64,000 nt of DNA from an uncultured Ruminococcus sp. (GTDB taxonomy: Bacteria > Bacillota > Clostridia > Oscillospirales > Ruminococcaceae): contig NZ_CAKSNX010000001.1 of NCBI RefSeq assembly GCF_934476685.1, positions 496,001 through 560,000 on the forward strand, written 5' to 3'. Numbering within the stretch: position 1 is the first letter of the stretch; each line of letters opens with the position of its first letter. Positions 8,024-16,871 of this stretch are shown one piece after another. The position numbers and the translations under genes are program-made. The notes under the pieces are model-generated. The model was not told where the DNA came from. It was given only the letters and a program-made list of their open reading frames with translations, and ran no database searches.

Positions 8024-9607
8024 ATGAAAATGACATTTATCGGAGCTGCGCACGAGGTAACGGGCAGCTGCACATATATAGAAGCCTGCGGAAAGAGATT
8101 TCTTGTCGATTTCGGTATGGAACAGGGGGTAGACTATTTCGTCAATGCAAAAGTTCCATGTCCGCCGTCGGGGATAGATTTCGTTCTGCTGACTCACGCA
8201 CATATCGACCATTCTGGACTGCTGCCGCTGCTGTATGCAGGGGGATTTTCGGGCGAGATACACGCCACTCAGGCGACCTGCAACCTTTGTTCCATAATGC
8301 TGAGAGATTCTGCACATATTCAGGAGTTTGAAGCCGAGTGGAGAAGCCGTAAGGGCAGAAGAAAAGGTCTTGAAGAAGTCGAGCCGCTTTACACTATGGC
8401 TGACGCTGAGGGTGCGATAGCTTTGCTTTGTCCACACCAGTACGAAACTGAAACGGAGATATGCGACGGAATAAAAGTGAAGTTCGTCGATGCAGGACAC
8501 CTTCTCGGATCGTCCAGCATAGAGATATACATTACAGAGGGCGAAGTCACCCGAAAGCTTGTGTTCTCAGGGGATATAGGAAATCTGGATCAGCCGCTCA
8601 TAAGAGATCCGCAGTATCTTAATGACGCAGACTATGTTGTTATGGAATCTACCTACGGCAACCGCCGTCATCAGAAGGTGGAGAACTATACCGAAAGACT
8701 TGCTCAGCTCATACAGAAAGCTTTCGATAGAGGCGGAAACCTTATCATACCTTCCTTTGCTGTGGGAAGAACGCAGGAGCTGCTGTATTTTATCCGACAG
8801 ATAAAGGCGGACGGACTTGTTAAAAACCATGGGGATTTCCCTGTGTATATAGACTCGCCCCTTGCCATAGAGGCAACAAGGGTGTTCAACGAAAATAAAA
8901 ATTCCTGCTTTGATGAAGAGGCTATGTCTTTCGTTTCAAAGGGGATAAACCCTATAACATTCTCAAATCTGAGAGTAGCCGTAACAAGTGACGAATCAAA
9001 GGCAATAAATTTTGATACTCAGCCGAAGATAATCATTTCCGCCAGCGGTATGTGCGAGGCAGGAAGAATAAAGCATCACCTTAAACACAACCTATGGAAG
9101 TCTGAGAACATAATCCTTTTTGTGGGATATCAGGCTGTAAATACGCTGGGCAGAAGTCTTGTTGATGGCGCAAAGACGGTGAAGCTTTTCGGTGAGGAGA
9201 TAAATGTTGCCGCCGAGATAACCGTTCTGCTGGGAATAAGCGGTCATGCCGATATAGACGGACTTGATAAGTGGATAACGCATATCAATGCCCCGAAGAA
9301 AGTATTTGTGAACCATGGCGAGGCTGAAATAGCGGAATATTATAAGGAACATCTTCGTGATATGGGATATAATGCCTTTGCGCCGTACAGCGGAGCGTAC
9401 TGCGATCTTGCAACGGGCGAGTTCGTCAACGTTGAGCCTATTAAGATCGAAAAGAAGGAAAGCCCTGCCTCAACGAGCTATCAAAGACTTTGTGCTTCAC
9501 TTGACCGACTTTCTGCTCTTGTCAGATCAAGCAAGGGCTTGAGCAATAAGGACCTTGCTAAGCTTACAGATACTATAAATAATCTCTGCACAAAGTGGGA
9601 AAACTAG
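8024..9607 (+). CDS. Metallo-beta-lactamase/beta-CASP RNA nuclease (CPSF73-like)
   Basis: The 527-residue protein has an N-terminal metallo-beta-lactamase domain with HAHIDHSG (about residues 66-73), the later zinc ligands DAGHLLGS and SGDIGN, and then the beta-CASP region: ESTYGNRRH, IPSFAVGRTQEL, SASGMCEAGR. The C-terminal ISGHADIDGL and FVNHGE segments form the RMMBL motif. This set defines the CPSF73/YSH1-like prokaryotic RNA-processing nucleases. It probably cleaves or degrades RNA in the cytoplasm. GGAGG lies before the ATG. A kinase-like gene follows 26 bases downstream. A strong operator-like palindrome sits over its promoter, which is unusual for a housekeeping nuclease. Confidence 0.9.
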   Translation: MKMTFIGAAHEVTGSCTYIEACGKRFLVDFGMEQGVDYFVNAKVPCPPSGIDFVLLTHAHIDHSGLLPLLYAGGFSGEIHATQATCNLCSIMLRDSAHIQEFEAEWRSRKGRRKGLEEVEPLYTMADAEGAIALLCPHQYETETEICDGIKVKFVDAGHLLGSSSIEIYITEGEVTRKLVFSGDIGNLDQPLIRDPQYLNDADYVVMESTYGNRRHQKVENYTERLAQLIQKAFDRGGNLIIPSFAVGRTQELLYFIRQIKADGLVKNHGDFPVYIDSPLAIEATRVFNENKNSCFDEEAMSFVSKGINPITFSNLRVAVTSDESKAINFDTQPKIIISASGMCEAGRIKHHLKHNLWKSENIILFVGYQAVNTLGRSLVDGAKTVKLFGEEINVAAEITVLLGISGHADIDGLDKWITHINAPKKVFVNHGEAEIAEYYKEHLRDMGYNAFAPYSGAYCDLATGEFVNVEPIKIEKKESPASTSYQRLCASLDRLSALVRSSKGLSNKDLAKLTDTINNLCTKWEN

Positions 9608-9633
9608 GTGCAACGAAAGGTACAGATAATAAT

Positions 9634-10578
9634 ATGAAAAAAATAAATGTCAACGCTATCGACAGAAAGCTGTGCGATCAGGCTCTTTTTGCGGAGGAAT
9701 GTAACAAAAAGTATGAAAAAAAGCTGAAAGCCGCCGTCGAGAGGATAGCCGATGAGCGTTATGAAAGACCTGTCATACTTCTGTCAGGTCCGTCGGGTTC
9801 TGGTAAAACCACCTCTGCGCTGAAGATAGATAATATGCTGGACGAAATGAATATCCATACCCATACCATATCAATGGACGATTATTTTCTGCCGGCGGGA
9901 AAATTCACCACCGCCATAGGCGAGGACGGAAAGCCGGATTATGAAGCTCCGGCAAGAATAGATATCGAAAAAATGACTTCCCATATGCAGCTTATCTCAC
10001 AATGTGAAGAGGTAGTTATACCGAGGTTTGAGTTCGCAACGCAGACCGTTGAGGACGGATATAAGCTAAAAAGGGATAAGGACGATATAGTAATTTTCGA
10101 GGGTATCCATGCCCTTAACCCCCTTGTAACAGGTGCGGCAGGGGATTTCGCTAGATGTATGTACGTCAGCGTCAGAACAAGAATAGAGCTTTCAGACGGC
10201 ACTCTCGTTCACCCATCGCTCATAAGACTTATGCGCAGACTTATCCGTGATGAGAATTTCAGAGGAAGAACGCCTGCCGAAACTCTCGATATGTTTTCAA
10301 GCGTTGAGAGGGGAGAAAACAAATATATCCTGCCATACAAGTTCAGAGCGGAGGAAGATCCTGCTTTCTCAATAGATACGTTCCTTGCATACGAACCTGC
10401 GGTGTATAAGAATTTTCTTATTGAAAAGATCGAAAAGGAGAGCAGGACATATCCGGATTTTAAACCATTTGAGCCTATGCTAAAACTGCTCAGAGAGGTA
10501 GAACCTATGGATATCTCAAAGGTGCCTGCGGATTCCCTTGCAAGAGAATTTATCGGCGGCAGCAGCTACGAATACTGA
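9634..10578 (+). CDS. Uridine kinase / phosphoribulokinase-family P-loop protein
   Basis: The 314-residue protein has a Walker A loop (SGPSGSGKTTSALK), then HTISMDDYFLP, the uridine-kinase substrate-binding motif, and later IVIFEGIHALNP (Walker B-like) and RLMRRLIRDENFRGR. These fit the uridine kinase/phosphoribulokinase superfamily. Clostridia often carry such a core in larger nucleoside kinases; this one lacks the usual N-terminal TGS-like extension. The ATG at 9634 was preferred over an in-frame start at 9595, which falls inside the upstream gene. It is probably co-transcribed with the beta-CASP nuclease. The exact substrate is not certain. Confidence 0.85.
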   Translation: MKKINVNAIDRKLCDQALFAEECNKKYEKKLKAAVERIADERYERPVILLSGPSGSGKTTSALKIDNMLDEMNIHTHTISMDDYFLPAGKFTTAIGEDGKPDYEAPARIDIEKMTSHMQLISQCEEVVIPRFEFATQTVEDGYKLKRDKDDIVIFEGIHALNPLVTGAAGDFARCMYVSVRTRIELSDGTLVHPSLIRLMRRLIRDENFRGRTPAETLDMFSSVERGENKYILPYKFRAEEDPAFSIDTFLAYEPAVYKNFLIEKIEKESRTYPDFKPFEPMLKLLREVEPMDISKVPADSLAREFIGGSSYEY

Positions 10579-10601
10579 TATAAATAATAGAATAAAAAAT
10601 A

Positions 10602-10630
10602 ACGGGCAGCCTTTAAAAGCTGTCCGTTGT
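10602..10630. terminator. Terminator between kinase gene and convergent cotH gene
   Basis: ACGGGCAGC (10602-10610) pairs with GCTGTCCGT (10619-10627), preceded by an A-run. The CotH stop codon begins just three bases beyond. Confidence 0.75.
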
Positions 10631-10632
10631 CT

Positions 10633-13050
10633 TTATAGTATGCTCTTCTCAAATTGTGCGGTCACATTTACATTTCCGCTGACTGTAATGTTAAGCTCAC
10701 TGGAATTTTCGTCTGTTTCTTTGCCGTTTATCTTCCAGCCTGTGAAGATATATCCGTCCTTAGGCTCTGCCGTAAGGGTAAGCCTGCCGCCGTCATAGTA
10801 TGTTCCGCTGAAATCACTGCGTATCTCGCTGCCGTTCACAAGAACAGTTCCGCTCAAAAAGTCCGCAGAGCGTATGCTCACCGTCCTGCGTTCGGAAACT
10901 GTGAACGCAGCCTCGACAGATTTCAGAATTGATCTCTGACGTTTGAAGAAAAAGCTGTTCATACGATTTATCGCCTGATCGGTGGAGTTTTCAATGCTGT
11001 AATATGTGGGGAAACGCTTGAAATAGTTTTTCATTTCCTCATAGTATACGGATTTGTATTGAGTGAGGTACTGCTTGTATGTTCCGTAGTCAAAATTTAT
11101 ATTCCTTATATCCATAAGCGAGGTAAGGAAAAGATCTTTAAATTCAGGGTTTTTCAGCAGACTGTTTATTATCGAACCCAGCGGATAATTGTTCTTGCTT
11201 TCAAGGTAAGTGAAAATATCGGTCTGATCGTCTATATCGTTGTAATGCCATGCGGAGGATTCTGTGTCGAACATAAAAAATCTCCACCTGCCGTCCGAAT
11301 ACCTGTTGCCCGATATAACGTTTCTTGTTTTCCAGCAGCCGTAGTTGTTCTGCGGCCAGTCGTCATTATAAAGATATATTTCCGCCGCAATGTACTGAGC
11401 AAAGCTTTCCATATCCAGCATTGACTCAGCCTTTCGGTAATTTTCCTCCACGCTCATATCGTTTTGAGCGATATAGTCACGCATCGAGTTGAAGCTAAGC
11501 TCGTCCGCAGGCTCGCCCTCTTCAAGATTGTCCGTCTTGTATATCACGACTTCACTTTCGGGAACACCGTAGTGATATTCAAAATAATCCGCCGTGTAAT
11601 CCTCCTGAAGAGTGTAAAGTCCCCAGTATTCTCCGTCAATGAAAAGCACGCAGGCTCTTCCTGTCTGAGTGGAGAAATCCTTCTCGCTGACCATATCCTG
11701 AAACATTATATCTTTGAATTTGCAGTAGTTTGTGTCATTTCCGCCGTTTCGCAGAACTATGGTGTCAAAGCTGTCCATAACATTTCCATTGCTGTCGGTC
11801 AGACCGTCCCAGAAAGCGTAGTTGAACGAACCTTTGCCGTATTTGCTCCTTGCGAAAAATCTGAATGACTTCTGATATTCCGCCCTCGACCAGCCACCCT
11901 GTATCCTCATTCCTGCGTCCTGCGAAATTTTCAGACTGCCGTCGCTTTCAAAAAATTCGATGTAACATTCACGCTCCCACTCCTTGCCTTTCTGATTGTA
12001 GTTGGCAGGGATAGCGCCGTTGTAGTAATGATTTGGATTTCTCTCGTAGTATTCTTCGTAAACTTCGCCTGTGCAGTATATTCCGCTTTCCTCATCATAA
12101 AGAGAATCGGGCGAGGTAACAACGGATATAACAGGCAGATCATTGTGATCCGCAGTAGTAAGTCCCACAAAATAAGCGGCGGTAGATACCTTTCCGTACT
12201 TTCCGTCCGAACTCTGAGCGCAGGCTCTTATAACCGTACCTTTGTCCACGTCCTCGTCCTCAGGCGGCCACGCACGTCCGGGGCGGAGATTGAGCTGGAT
12301 ATAGACAGGGTCATAGGAAGAGAGCCTGTTTTCTGTTCCGTTCATATTTTTTATCTCAACTGCATCGCTGTAAGCTATCCTTGTGTCTGAACTGCGTGGA
12401 TCTGTGCCGTCAAGAGTGTAGAAGATGTTCTGTCCCTCTGCGGCGGATATCTCAAGGGAAAATCCCTCAGCATAAAATCCGCTCTGCCTGCTGAAAACAG
12501 GGGTCGCACCCACCTGCACAGAGCTGTTTGCGCAGAGGGGAGTAGGCTCGGATATATACATTTCTCCTCTGTCATTTTTAGAATATGAATATCCTTTTTC
12601 CATTTTGCAGACGTCGATCTTTTCGCAAACTGAAAAAGCGTAGTCAAGCTCTATAACGCTGTCCTCAGCCTTGCTTATGCTGAAATCCACCGACGGCTGA
12701 CTGCTGTCGGTAAATCCGTTTTTGGAACAGTAAATAAGGATATATTCTCCCGATTTAACGGTGTAGTCGCCGATAGGCTGCTGCTCACCGCCGTTCTTGC
12801 GAAGGGAAAATCCGCTGAGCGAAACATCACGGGAAGTCGGATTGAATATCTCTATCCAGTCGCAAAGTTCGCCGTCAGCGTCCCTAAACTGAGCGTCGGA
12901 AAAATTTCCGTCATTTGCCGTGCATATTTCGCTTATATATATCTTCGGAGGATAAAGAAAATACACCGCAAGAATTACCCCCGCAGCGAGCATAAAAAGG
13001 AGCAAAAATGCTGAAAACTTTTTAGTAAGCCGAATTTCATTTTTCAACAC
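10633..13050 (-). CDS. CotH-family protein kinase-like surface protein with lamin-tail domain
   Basis: The 805-residue protein starts with an N-terminal signal anchor (residues 13-33). A lamin-tail-like domain follows (ISEICTANDG, then DWIEIFNP, about 38-125), then a chitobiase-type C-terminal domain (FYTLDGTDPR, about 210). The CotH domain occupies roughly 300-660, with GGWSRAEYQKSFRFFAR, LRNGGND and the kinase-like catalytic segment WRFFMFDTESS. The C-terminal 70 residues form a bacterial repeat domain (GYIFTGWKINGKE). CotH proteins are atypical kinases, first known from spore coats; in cellulolytic ruminococci they occur beside cellulosome parts. No dockerin is visible. The start is GTG at 13050, with GGAGG ten bases upstream. 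Confidence 0.88.
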   Translation of the reverse strand: MLKNEIRLTKKFSAFLLLFMLAAGVILAVYFLYPPKIYISEICTANDGNFSDAQFRDADGELCDWIEIFNPTSRDVSLSGFSLRKNGGEQQPIGDYTVKSGEYILIYCSKNGFTDSSQPSVDFSISKAEDSVIELDYAFSVCEKIDVCKMEKGYSYSKNDRGEMYISEPTPLCANSSVQVGATPVFSRQSGFYAEGFSLEISAAEGQNIFYTLDGTDPRSSDTRIAYSDAVEIKNMNGTENRLSSYDPVYIQLNLRPGRAWPPEDEDVDKGTVIRACAQSSDGKYGKVSTAAYFVGLTTADHNDLPVISVVTSPDSLYDEESGIYCTGEVYEEYYERNPNHYYNGAIPANYNQKGKEWERECYIEFFESDGSLKISQDAGMRIQGGWSRAEYQKSFRFFARSKYGKGSFNYAFWDGLTDSNGNVMDSFDTIVLRNGGNDTNYCKFKDIMFQDMVSEKDFSTQTGRACVLFIDGEYWGLYTLQEDYTADYFEYHYGVPESEVVIYKTDNLEEGEPADELSFNSMRDYIAQNDMSVEENYRKAESMLDMESFAQYIAAEIYLYNDDWPQNNYGCWKTRNVISGNRYSDGRWRFFMFDTESSAWHYNDIDDQTDIFTYLESKNNYPLGSIINSLLKNPEFKDLFLTSLMDIRNINFDYGTYKQYLTQYKSVYYEEMKNYFKRFPTYYSIENSTDQAINRMNSFFFKRQRSILKSVEAAFTVSERRTVSIRSADFLSGTVLVNGSEIRSDFSGTYYDGGRLTLTAEPKDGYIFTGWKINGKETDENSSELNITVSGNVNVTAQFEKSIL

Positions 13051-13119
13051 TTTTCACACTCCTCCGAAATATTTTGCGTCATAAATACAGTATGCCCTAT
13101 AATCAGCACACATATAATA

Positions 13120-13148
13120 ATTATACATATTTTAAGGTACATTGTCAA
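13120..13148 (-). promoter_or_regulatory. Promoter of the cotH gene
   Basis: A perfect consensus pair lies on the minus strand: TTGACA (13143-13148) and TATAAT (13120-13125), 17 bp apart. Confidence 0.8.
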
Positions 13149-13260
13149 CTGTCGGAATATGGGGGATAGGCATAGTTTTTGAAACTTTTTTTAAGGGGGA
13201 GATACAGACGGTTCGGCTTTTCAGATGAAATTAAAAAATGAAAAAATGTTGCTGCGGTAC

Positions 13261-13289
13261 TTGACAAGGCACACAATGTGTGCTATAAT
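13261..13289 (+). promoter_or_regulatory. tRNA-Leu promoter with a 15-bp palindrome in its spacer
   Basis: TTGACA (13261-13266) and TATAAT (13284-13289) are 17 bp apart. The spacer contains GCACACAATGTGTGC (13269-13283), a perfect palindrome around one central base. The leader between the promoter and the tRNA is about 90 bases and has no convincing gene. Confidence 0.8.
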
Positions 13290-13386
13290 ATTATTGTTGT
13301 TTTGAACAACATATGCGGAGCTACTTGTAAAAAAGTTCGCCTCGGTCTTGTATTTTCACCATGTAAAAATATGGAAATTCAACCTT

Positions 13387-13473
13387 GCAGGTATGGCGGA
13401 ATCGGCAGACGCGCTAGCTTCAGGTGCTAGTGGGGGCAACCTCGTGGAAGTTCAAGTCTTCTTACCTGCACCA
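13387..13473 (+). tRNA. tRNA-Leu (anticodon CAG)
   Basis: This 87-base tRNA has acceptor arm GCAGGTA pairing with TACCTGC, discriminator A and an encoded CCA. The anticodon stem CTAGC/GCTAG encloses the loop TTCAGGT, so the anticodon is CAG. The long variable arm fits leucine. Confidence 0.95.
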
Positions 13474-13484
13474 AATATCTTATT

Positions 13485-13517
13485 ATCCGATATCAGTTCG
13501 CTGGTATCGGATTTTTT
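13485..13517 (+). terminator. Terminator of tRNA-Leu
   Basis: A 12-bp stem (ATCCGATATCAG with CTGGTATCGGAT) closes a TTCG tetraloop and is followed by a T-run. Confidence 0.92.
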
Positions 13518-13570
13518 GTGTCTTTTACACTTTTCTACACCATAATTTTTCACATCTCCCCCTAAACTCG

Positions 13571-13599
13571 TTGCAAAATATCTCGGTATGTGTTATAAT
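13571..13599 (+). promoter_or_regulatory. Promoter of the cysteine desulfurase-thiI operon
   Basis: TTGCAA (13571-13576) and TATAAT (13594-13599) are separated by 17 bp, 38 bases before the chosen start codon. Confidence 0.75.
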
Positions 13600-13637
13600 A
13601 AAATGTGATACGATAAAATGTGAAAGGATCTGAGATA

Positions 13638-14771
13638 TTGGTTTATCTTGATAACGCTGCTACCACAAAGCCTTGTGAGCAGGCTTGCGAGGCTGTTATG
13701 AAAGGACTTGAAACTTTCGGCAATCCCTCTTCTCTGCACAGAGCAGGTTTAGAGGCTGAACTGCTTGTGAGCGAGGCAAGGGAGTGTGTTGCGGACGCTC
13801 TCGGCTGTTCTGCCGATGAGATATATTTTACTTCCGGTGCGACGGAAAGCAACAATACTGCTGTTTTCGGAGCATTCAAGGCGCAGGGCAAGAGAAAGCA
13901 CCGTGCCGTTACAACCACCGTTGAACACCCTGCTGTGGCAAAGCCTTTTGACGAGCTTGAAAAGCTTGGCTGTGAGGTCATAAGGGTATCTCCGGACGAA
14001 AACGGAAGATTTTCCGCAAAGGATATATTTGACGCTGTGAATGATGATACGTTCCTTGTGTCGGCTATGCTGGTGAATAACGAAACGGGAGCAGTCCTGC
14101 CTGTTCAGAAAGCGTTTTCAATGATAAAGAAAAAATATCCCTCTGTTATAACCCACTGCGACTGCGTTCAGGGATTTATGAAAACCCCTGTCAGCGTGAA
14201 AAAGCTCTGTGCTGATATGATATCCGTCAGCGGGCATAAGATATATGCGCCGAAGGGTATCGGTGTGCTGTATATCAGAAAGGGTCTGCATATCCCTGCG
14301 TATCTGCTGGGCGGCGGACAGGAAAAGGGTATGCGTTCTGGTACTGAGTCTGTTCCGCTTATCTGCGGATTCGGCGCAGCTGTAAAAATGCTCAAAGACA
14401 ATATCCCTGCCAATCTCGCAAAGGTAAGAGAGCTTGAAAGCTATCTCTTTGAAAAATGCAGGGAAAACGGCGAGATAACTGTTAATTATTCGGGTGAGGA
14501 TAAGCTGCCATATGTGAATAGTATCTCCGTCAAGGATCTTAAATCCGAGGTGCTGCTCCATTTCCTTGAAGAGAGGGGAGTGTATGTGTCAAGCGGTTCA
14601 GCCTGTTCCAAAGGAAAAAAGAGCGGAGTTTTGCAGGAATTTAAGATACCTGCCCGTGACCTTGATACAACTATCCGTGTAAGCTTCTCTGTGAACTCTC
14701 AGAAGAGTGACGTTGACGCTTTTATTGCCGCTGTGGAAGAGGCTCAGAAAAAGCTTGCAAGACTGAGATAG
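13638..14771 (+). CDS. NifS-like cysteine desulfurase
   Basis: This 377-residue PLP enzyme of aminotransferase class V removes sulfur from cysteine as an enzyme-bound persulfide. Visible motifs are VYLDNAATTKP at the start, SGATESNN, VEHPAV, the PLP lysine in SVSGHKIYAPKG (about residue 201) and the persulfide cysteine in SSGSACSKGKKS. The chosen TTG at 13638 has AAAGGA nine bases upstream and gives the standard MVYLDNAATT start; a GTG at 13620 is possible but would add six residues and lacks a ribosome site. The gene precedes thiI, so its likely job is to feed sulfur to ThiI for 4-thiouridine in tRNA, as with the paired desulfurase in Bacillus. Confidence 0.93.
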   Translation: MVYLDNAATTKPCEQACEAVMKGLETFGNPSSLHRAGLEAELLVSEARECVADALGCSADEIYFTSGATESNNTAVFGAFKAQGKRKHRAVTTTVEHPAVAKPFDELEKLGCEVIRVSPDENGRFSAKDIFDAVNDDTFLVSAMLVNNETGAVLPVQKAFSMIKKKYPSVITHCDCVQGFMKTPVSVKKLCADMISVSGHKIYAPKGIGVLYIRKGLHIPAYLLGGGQEKGMRSGTESVPLICGFGAAVKMLKDNIPANLAKVRELESYLFEKCRENGEITVNYSGEDKLPYVNSISVKDLKSEVLLHFLEERGVYVSSGSACSKGKKSGVLQEFKIPARDLDTTIRVSFSVNSQKSDVDAFIAAVEEAQKKLARLR

Positions 14772-14846
14772 TTCAAATTATTAAAATCTAAAAATCGAAC
14801 AAACATTTTATACTATATTATATATAAGAGGAAAGGACGTTATCCG

Positions 14847-16022
14847 ATGAACGAAATTATTCTTTGCAAATATGGCGAGATCGCCCTCAAGGGTCTGAAC
14901 AAAAGTACCTTTGAAAGTATGCTCGTTAAAACAATGAAGAGAAGATTGAGAAATGCAGGTGAGTTCAGAATATCTAAATCGCAGTCAACACTGTATGTTG
15001 AACCTGTTAATGAGGAAAGCGACGTTGACGAGGCTGTGGACAGACTTTGTAAAATATTCGGCATAGTAAAGATCTGCCGCTGCTGTGTGCTGGAAAAGGA
15101 TATGAACGAGATACTCACAAAGTCCCTTGATTATATCGCAGACACAATGGAAACTGTCAGAACTTTCAAAGTTGACGCAAAGCGTTCGGACAAGCGTTTC
15201 CCAATGAAGTCGCCTGAGATATGCGTTGAAATGGGCGGAGCGATACTTGAAAGATTTCCGCACCTTAAAGTTGACGTTCATGACCCTGACGTTATCGTAA
15301 CTGTGGAGATAAGAGAGGAAAAGGCTTACGTCCACGCAGGTCAGCTTGACGGCGCAGGCGGAATACCTGTGGGTTCAAGCGGAAAGGCTATGCTGCTGCT
15401 TTCAGGCGGAATAGATTCCCCTGTTGCAGGCTATATGATGGCAAGAAGAGGTGCGATAGTTGACGCTATACACTTTGAAGCACCGCCTTATACATCTGAA
15501 AGAGCAAGAATGAAGGTAGAAAAGCTTGCAAAGCTTATGACAGCGTACTGCGGCGATATAAGATTTTTCTGCGTTCCGTTCACAGAGATTCAGGAAACTC
15601 TCCGTGACAACTGCCCTGAGGAGCTTTTCACTATTCTGATGAGAAGACTTATGATGGAGATAGCTCAGCGCATATGCAAAGCAGAGGACGTTCAGTCACT
15701 TGTAACAGGCGAGAGCCTCGGACAGGTTGCAAGCCAGACTATGTACGCTATGGTCTGTACAGACGCTGTTTGCAAAATGCCTGTGTTCCGCCCATGTATC
15801 GGTATGGACAAGTCGGAGATAGTGGAGATAGCTAGAAAGATAAATACCTTTGAAACTTCTATCCTGCCTTATGAGGACTGCTGTACAGTATTCACTCCAA
15901 AGCACCCAAGAACACGTCCGACACTTGAAGAGGTGGAAAAGGCTCAGGCATCATATGACTTCGAGCCGCTCATTCAGAAAGCTGTTGAACAGACCAGAGT
16001 TGAGATAATTAAGAATTTCTGA
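14847..16022 (+). CDS. thiI: ThiI, tRNA 4-thiouridine synthetase
   Basis: The 391-residue protein has an N-terminal ferredoxin-like and THUMP region (residues 1-165) and a PP-loop ATPase domain with LLSGGIDSPVAGYMMARRG (about 185-203), then TGESLGQVASQT. It has no C-terminal rhodanese domain, as is usual for Gram-positive ThiI. It adenylates U8 of tRNA for sulfur insertion, using sulfur from a NifS-like desulfurase, which here is the gene just upstream. A GAAAGGA site precedes the ATG. The pair forms a clear functional unit. Confidence 0.95.
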   Translation: MNEIILCKYGEIALKGLNKSTFESMLVKTMKRRLRNAGEFRISKSQSTLYVEPVNEESDVDEAVDRLCKIFGIVKICRCCVLEKDMNEILTKSLDYIADTMETVRTFKVDAKRSDKRFPMKSPEICVEMGGAILERFPHLKVDVHDPDVIVTVEIREEKAYVHAGQLDGAGGIPVGSSGKAMLLLSGGIDSPVAGYMMARRGAIVDAIHFEAPPYTSERARMKVEKLAKLMTAYCGDIRFFCVPFTEIQETLRDNCPEELFTILMRRLMMEIAQRICKAEDVQSLVTGESLGQVASQTMYAMVCTDAVCKMPVFRPCIGMDKSEIVEIARKINTFETSILPYEDCCTVFTPKHPRTRPTLEEVEKAQASYDFEPLIQKAVEQTRVEIIKNF

Positions 16023-16351
16023 ACTTGCTAATGGTTACAAACAAGTTACGGTGTTACCGATGCTTAAATTTTAAGTACGCTTTTTTGTACTTCAAATTTG
16101 TGCAGAATATGTTGATATATATCGAAAACCCCGATTTTTCGGGGCTTTCTTATGGCTTTGAAAGCTGAAAAGTATACACAATGTGCAGACAATGGTAACA
16201 AAAACGTAACATTTTAAGGGCTGAAAAAGGGATTTTTTAAGTTTCAAAAGTTCGTGAAATTAATTAAATGTTAATAATAGGGCGTTTTTTTATGTGCAAT
16301 ATATAAGTAAATGCCAAAGATATTGTAGTTAAATTTGCTGAAGGTGACAAA
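16023..16351 (+). other. Intergenic region with terminator; no gene seen
   Basis: This AT-rich 329-base gap holds a short hairpin AAGTAC/GTACTT near 16070-16090 and the terminator at 16126-16150. Two GGTAACA-type strings occur but form no clear box. No open frame with a ribosome site was found. Confidence 0.6.
16126..16150 (+). terminator. Terminator after thiI
   Basis: CCCCGA pairs with TCGGGG (16129-16134 with 16139-16144), followed by CTTTCTT. The stem is short but GC-rich. Confidence 0.65.
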
Positions 16352-16855
16352 GTGGTAACAGAAAGTATTGACATAGTTACAAAAAGTGTAGTAAAATATA
16401 TGTTAAAGAGCGGTCTTACTATGTGTACAGCCGAAAGCTGTACAGGCGGTATGCTTGCACAGACCATTACTTCTGTGGCAGGCGCTTCGGGAATGTTCCC
16501 AGGAGGGATATGCTCTTACTCAGAACGGATAAAAAAAGATGTTCTCGGCGTAAGTGAGAAAACGCTGGAAGAATATTCGGTCTATTCTATGCAGACCGCA
16601 AGTGAGATGAGCGCAGGTGCTTTAAAGCTTTTCGGCACTGACGCAGCGGTGGGCATAACGGGTATCGCAGGTCCCGACGGCGGAACGGAGGACAAACCTG
16701 TGGGAACGGTGTACGTTTCGGTAAGGTACCATGAGAAAGAGATCGTCCGTGAACTGAGATTGTATGAAGAATATGAAAATCTGACGAGAGAAAAAATACG
16801 TTTGCTGACGACGCTGAAAGCTCTGGAAATGACAGCCGAGCTTCTTGAGATCTGA
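16352..16855 (+). CDS. CinA C-terminal domain protein (nicotinamide mononucleotide amidase, PncC-like)
   Basis: The 167-residue protein is a stand-alone CinA C-terminal domain. It shows TAESCTGGMLAQTITSVAGA, SYSERIKKDVLGV, AVGITGIAGPDGG and KPVGTVYVSV, the full family pattern. The N-terminal molybdopterin-like domain of long CinA is absent. PncC enzymes deamidate nicotinamide mononucleotide in NAD recycling. The start is GTG with AAGGTG six bases upstream. The sortase gene follows after about 16 bases and may be co-transcribed. Confidence 0.9.
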   Translation: MVTESIDIVTKSVVKYMLKSGLTMCTAESCTGGMLAQTITSVAGASGMFPGGICSYSERIKKDVLGVSEKTLEEYSVYSMQTASEMSAGALKLFGTDAAVGITGIAGPDGGTEDKPVGTVYVSVRYHEKEIVRELRLYEEYENLTREKIRLLTTLKALEMTAELLEI

Positions 16856-16871
16856 AAGGCTGGTTTATAAA

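Noticed and set aside
13348..13545. Open frame across tRNA-Leu
   Set aside because: It runs through the tRNA and its terminator, so it is not a protein gene.
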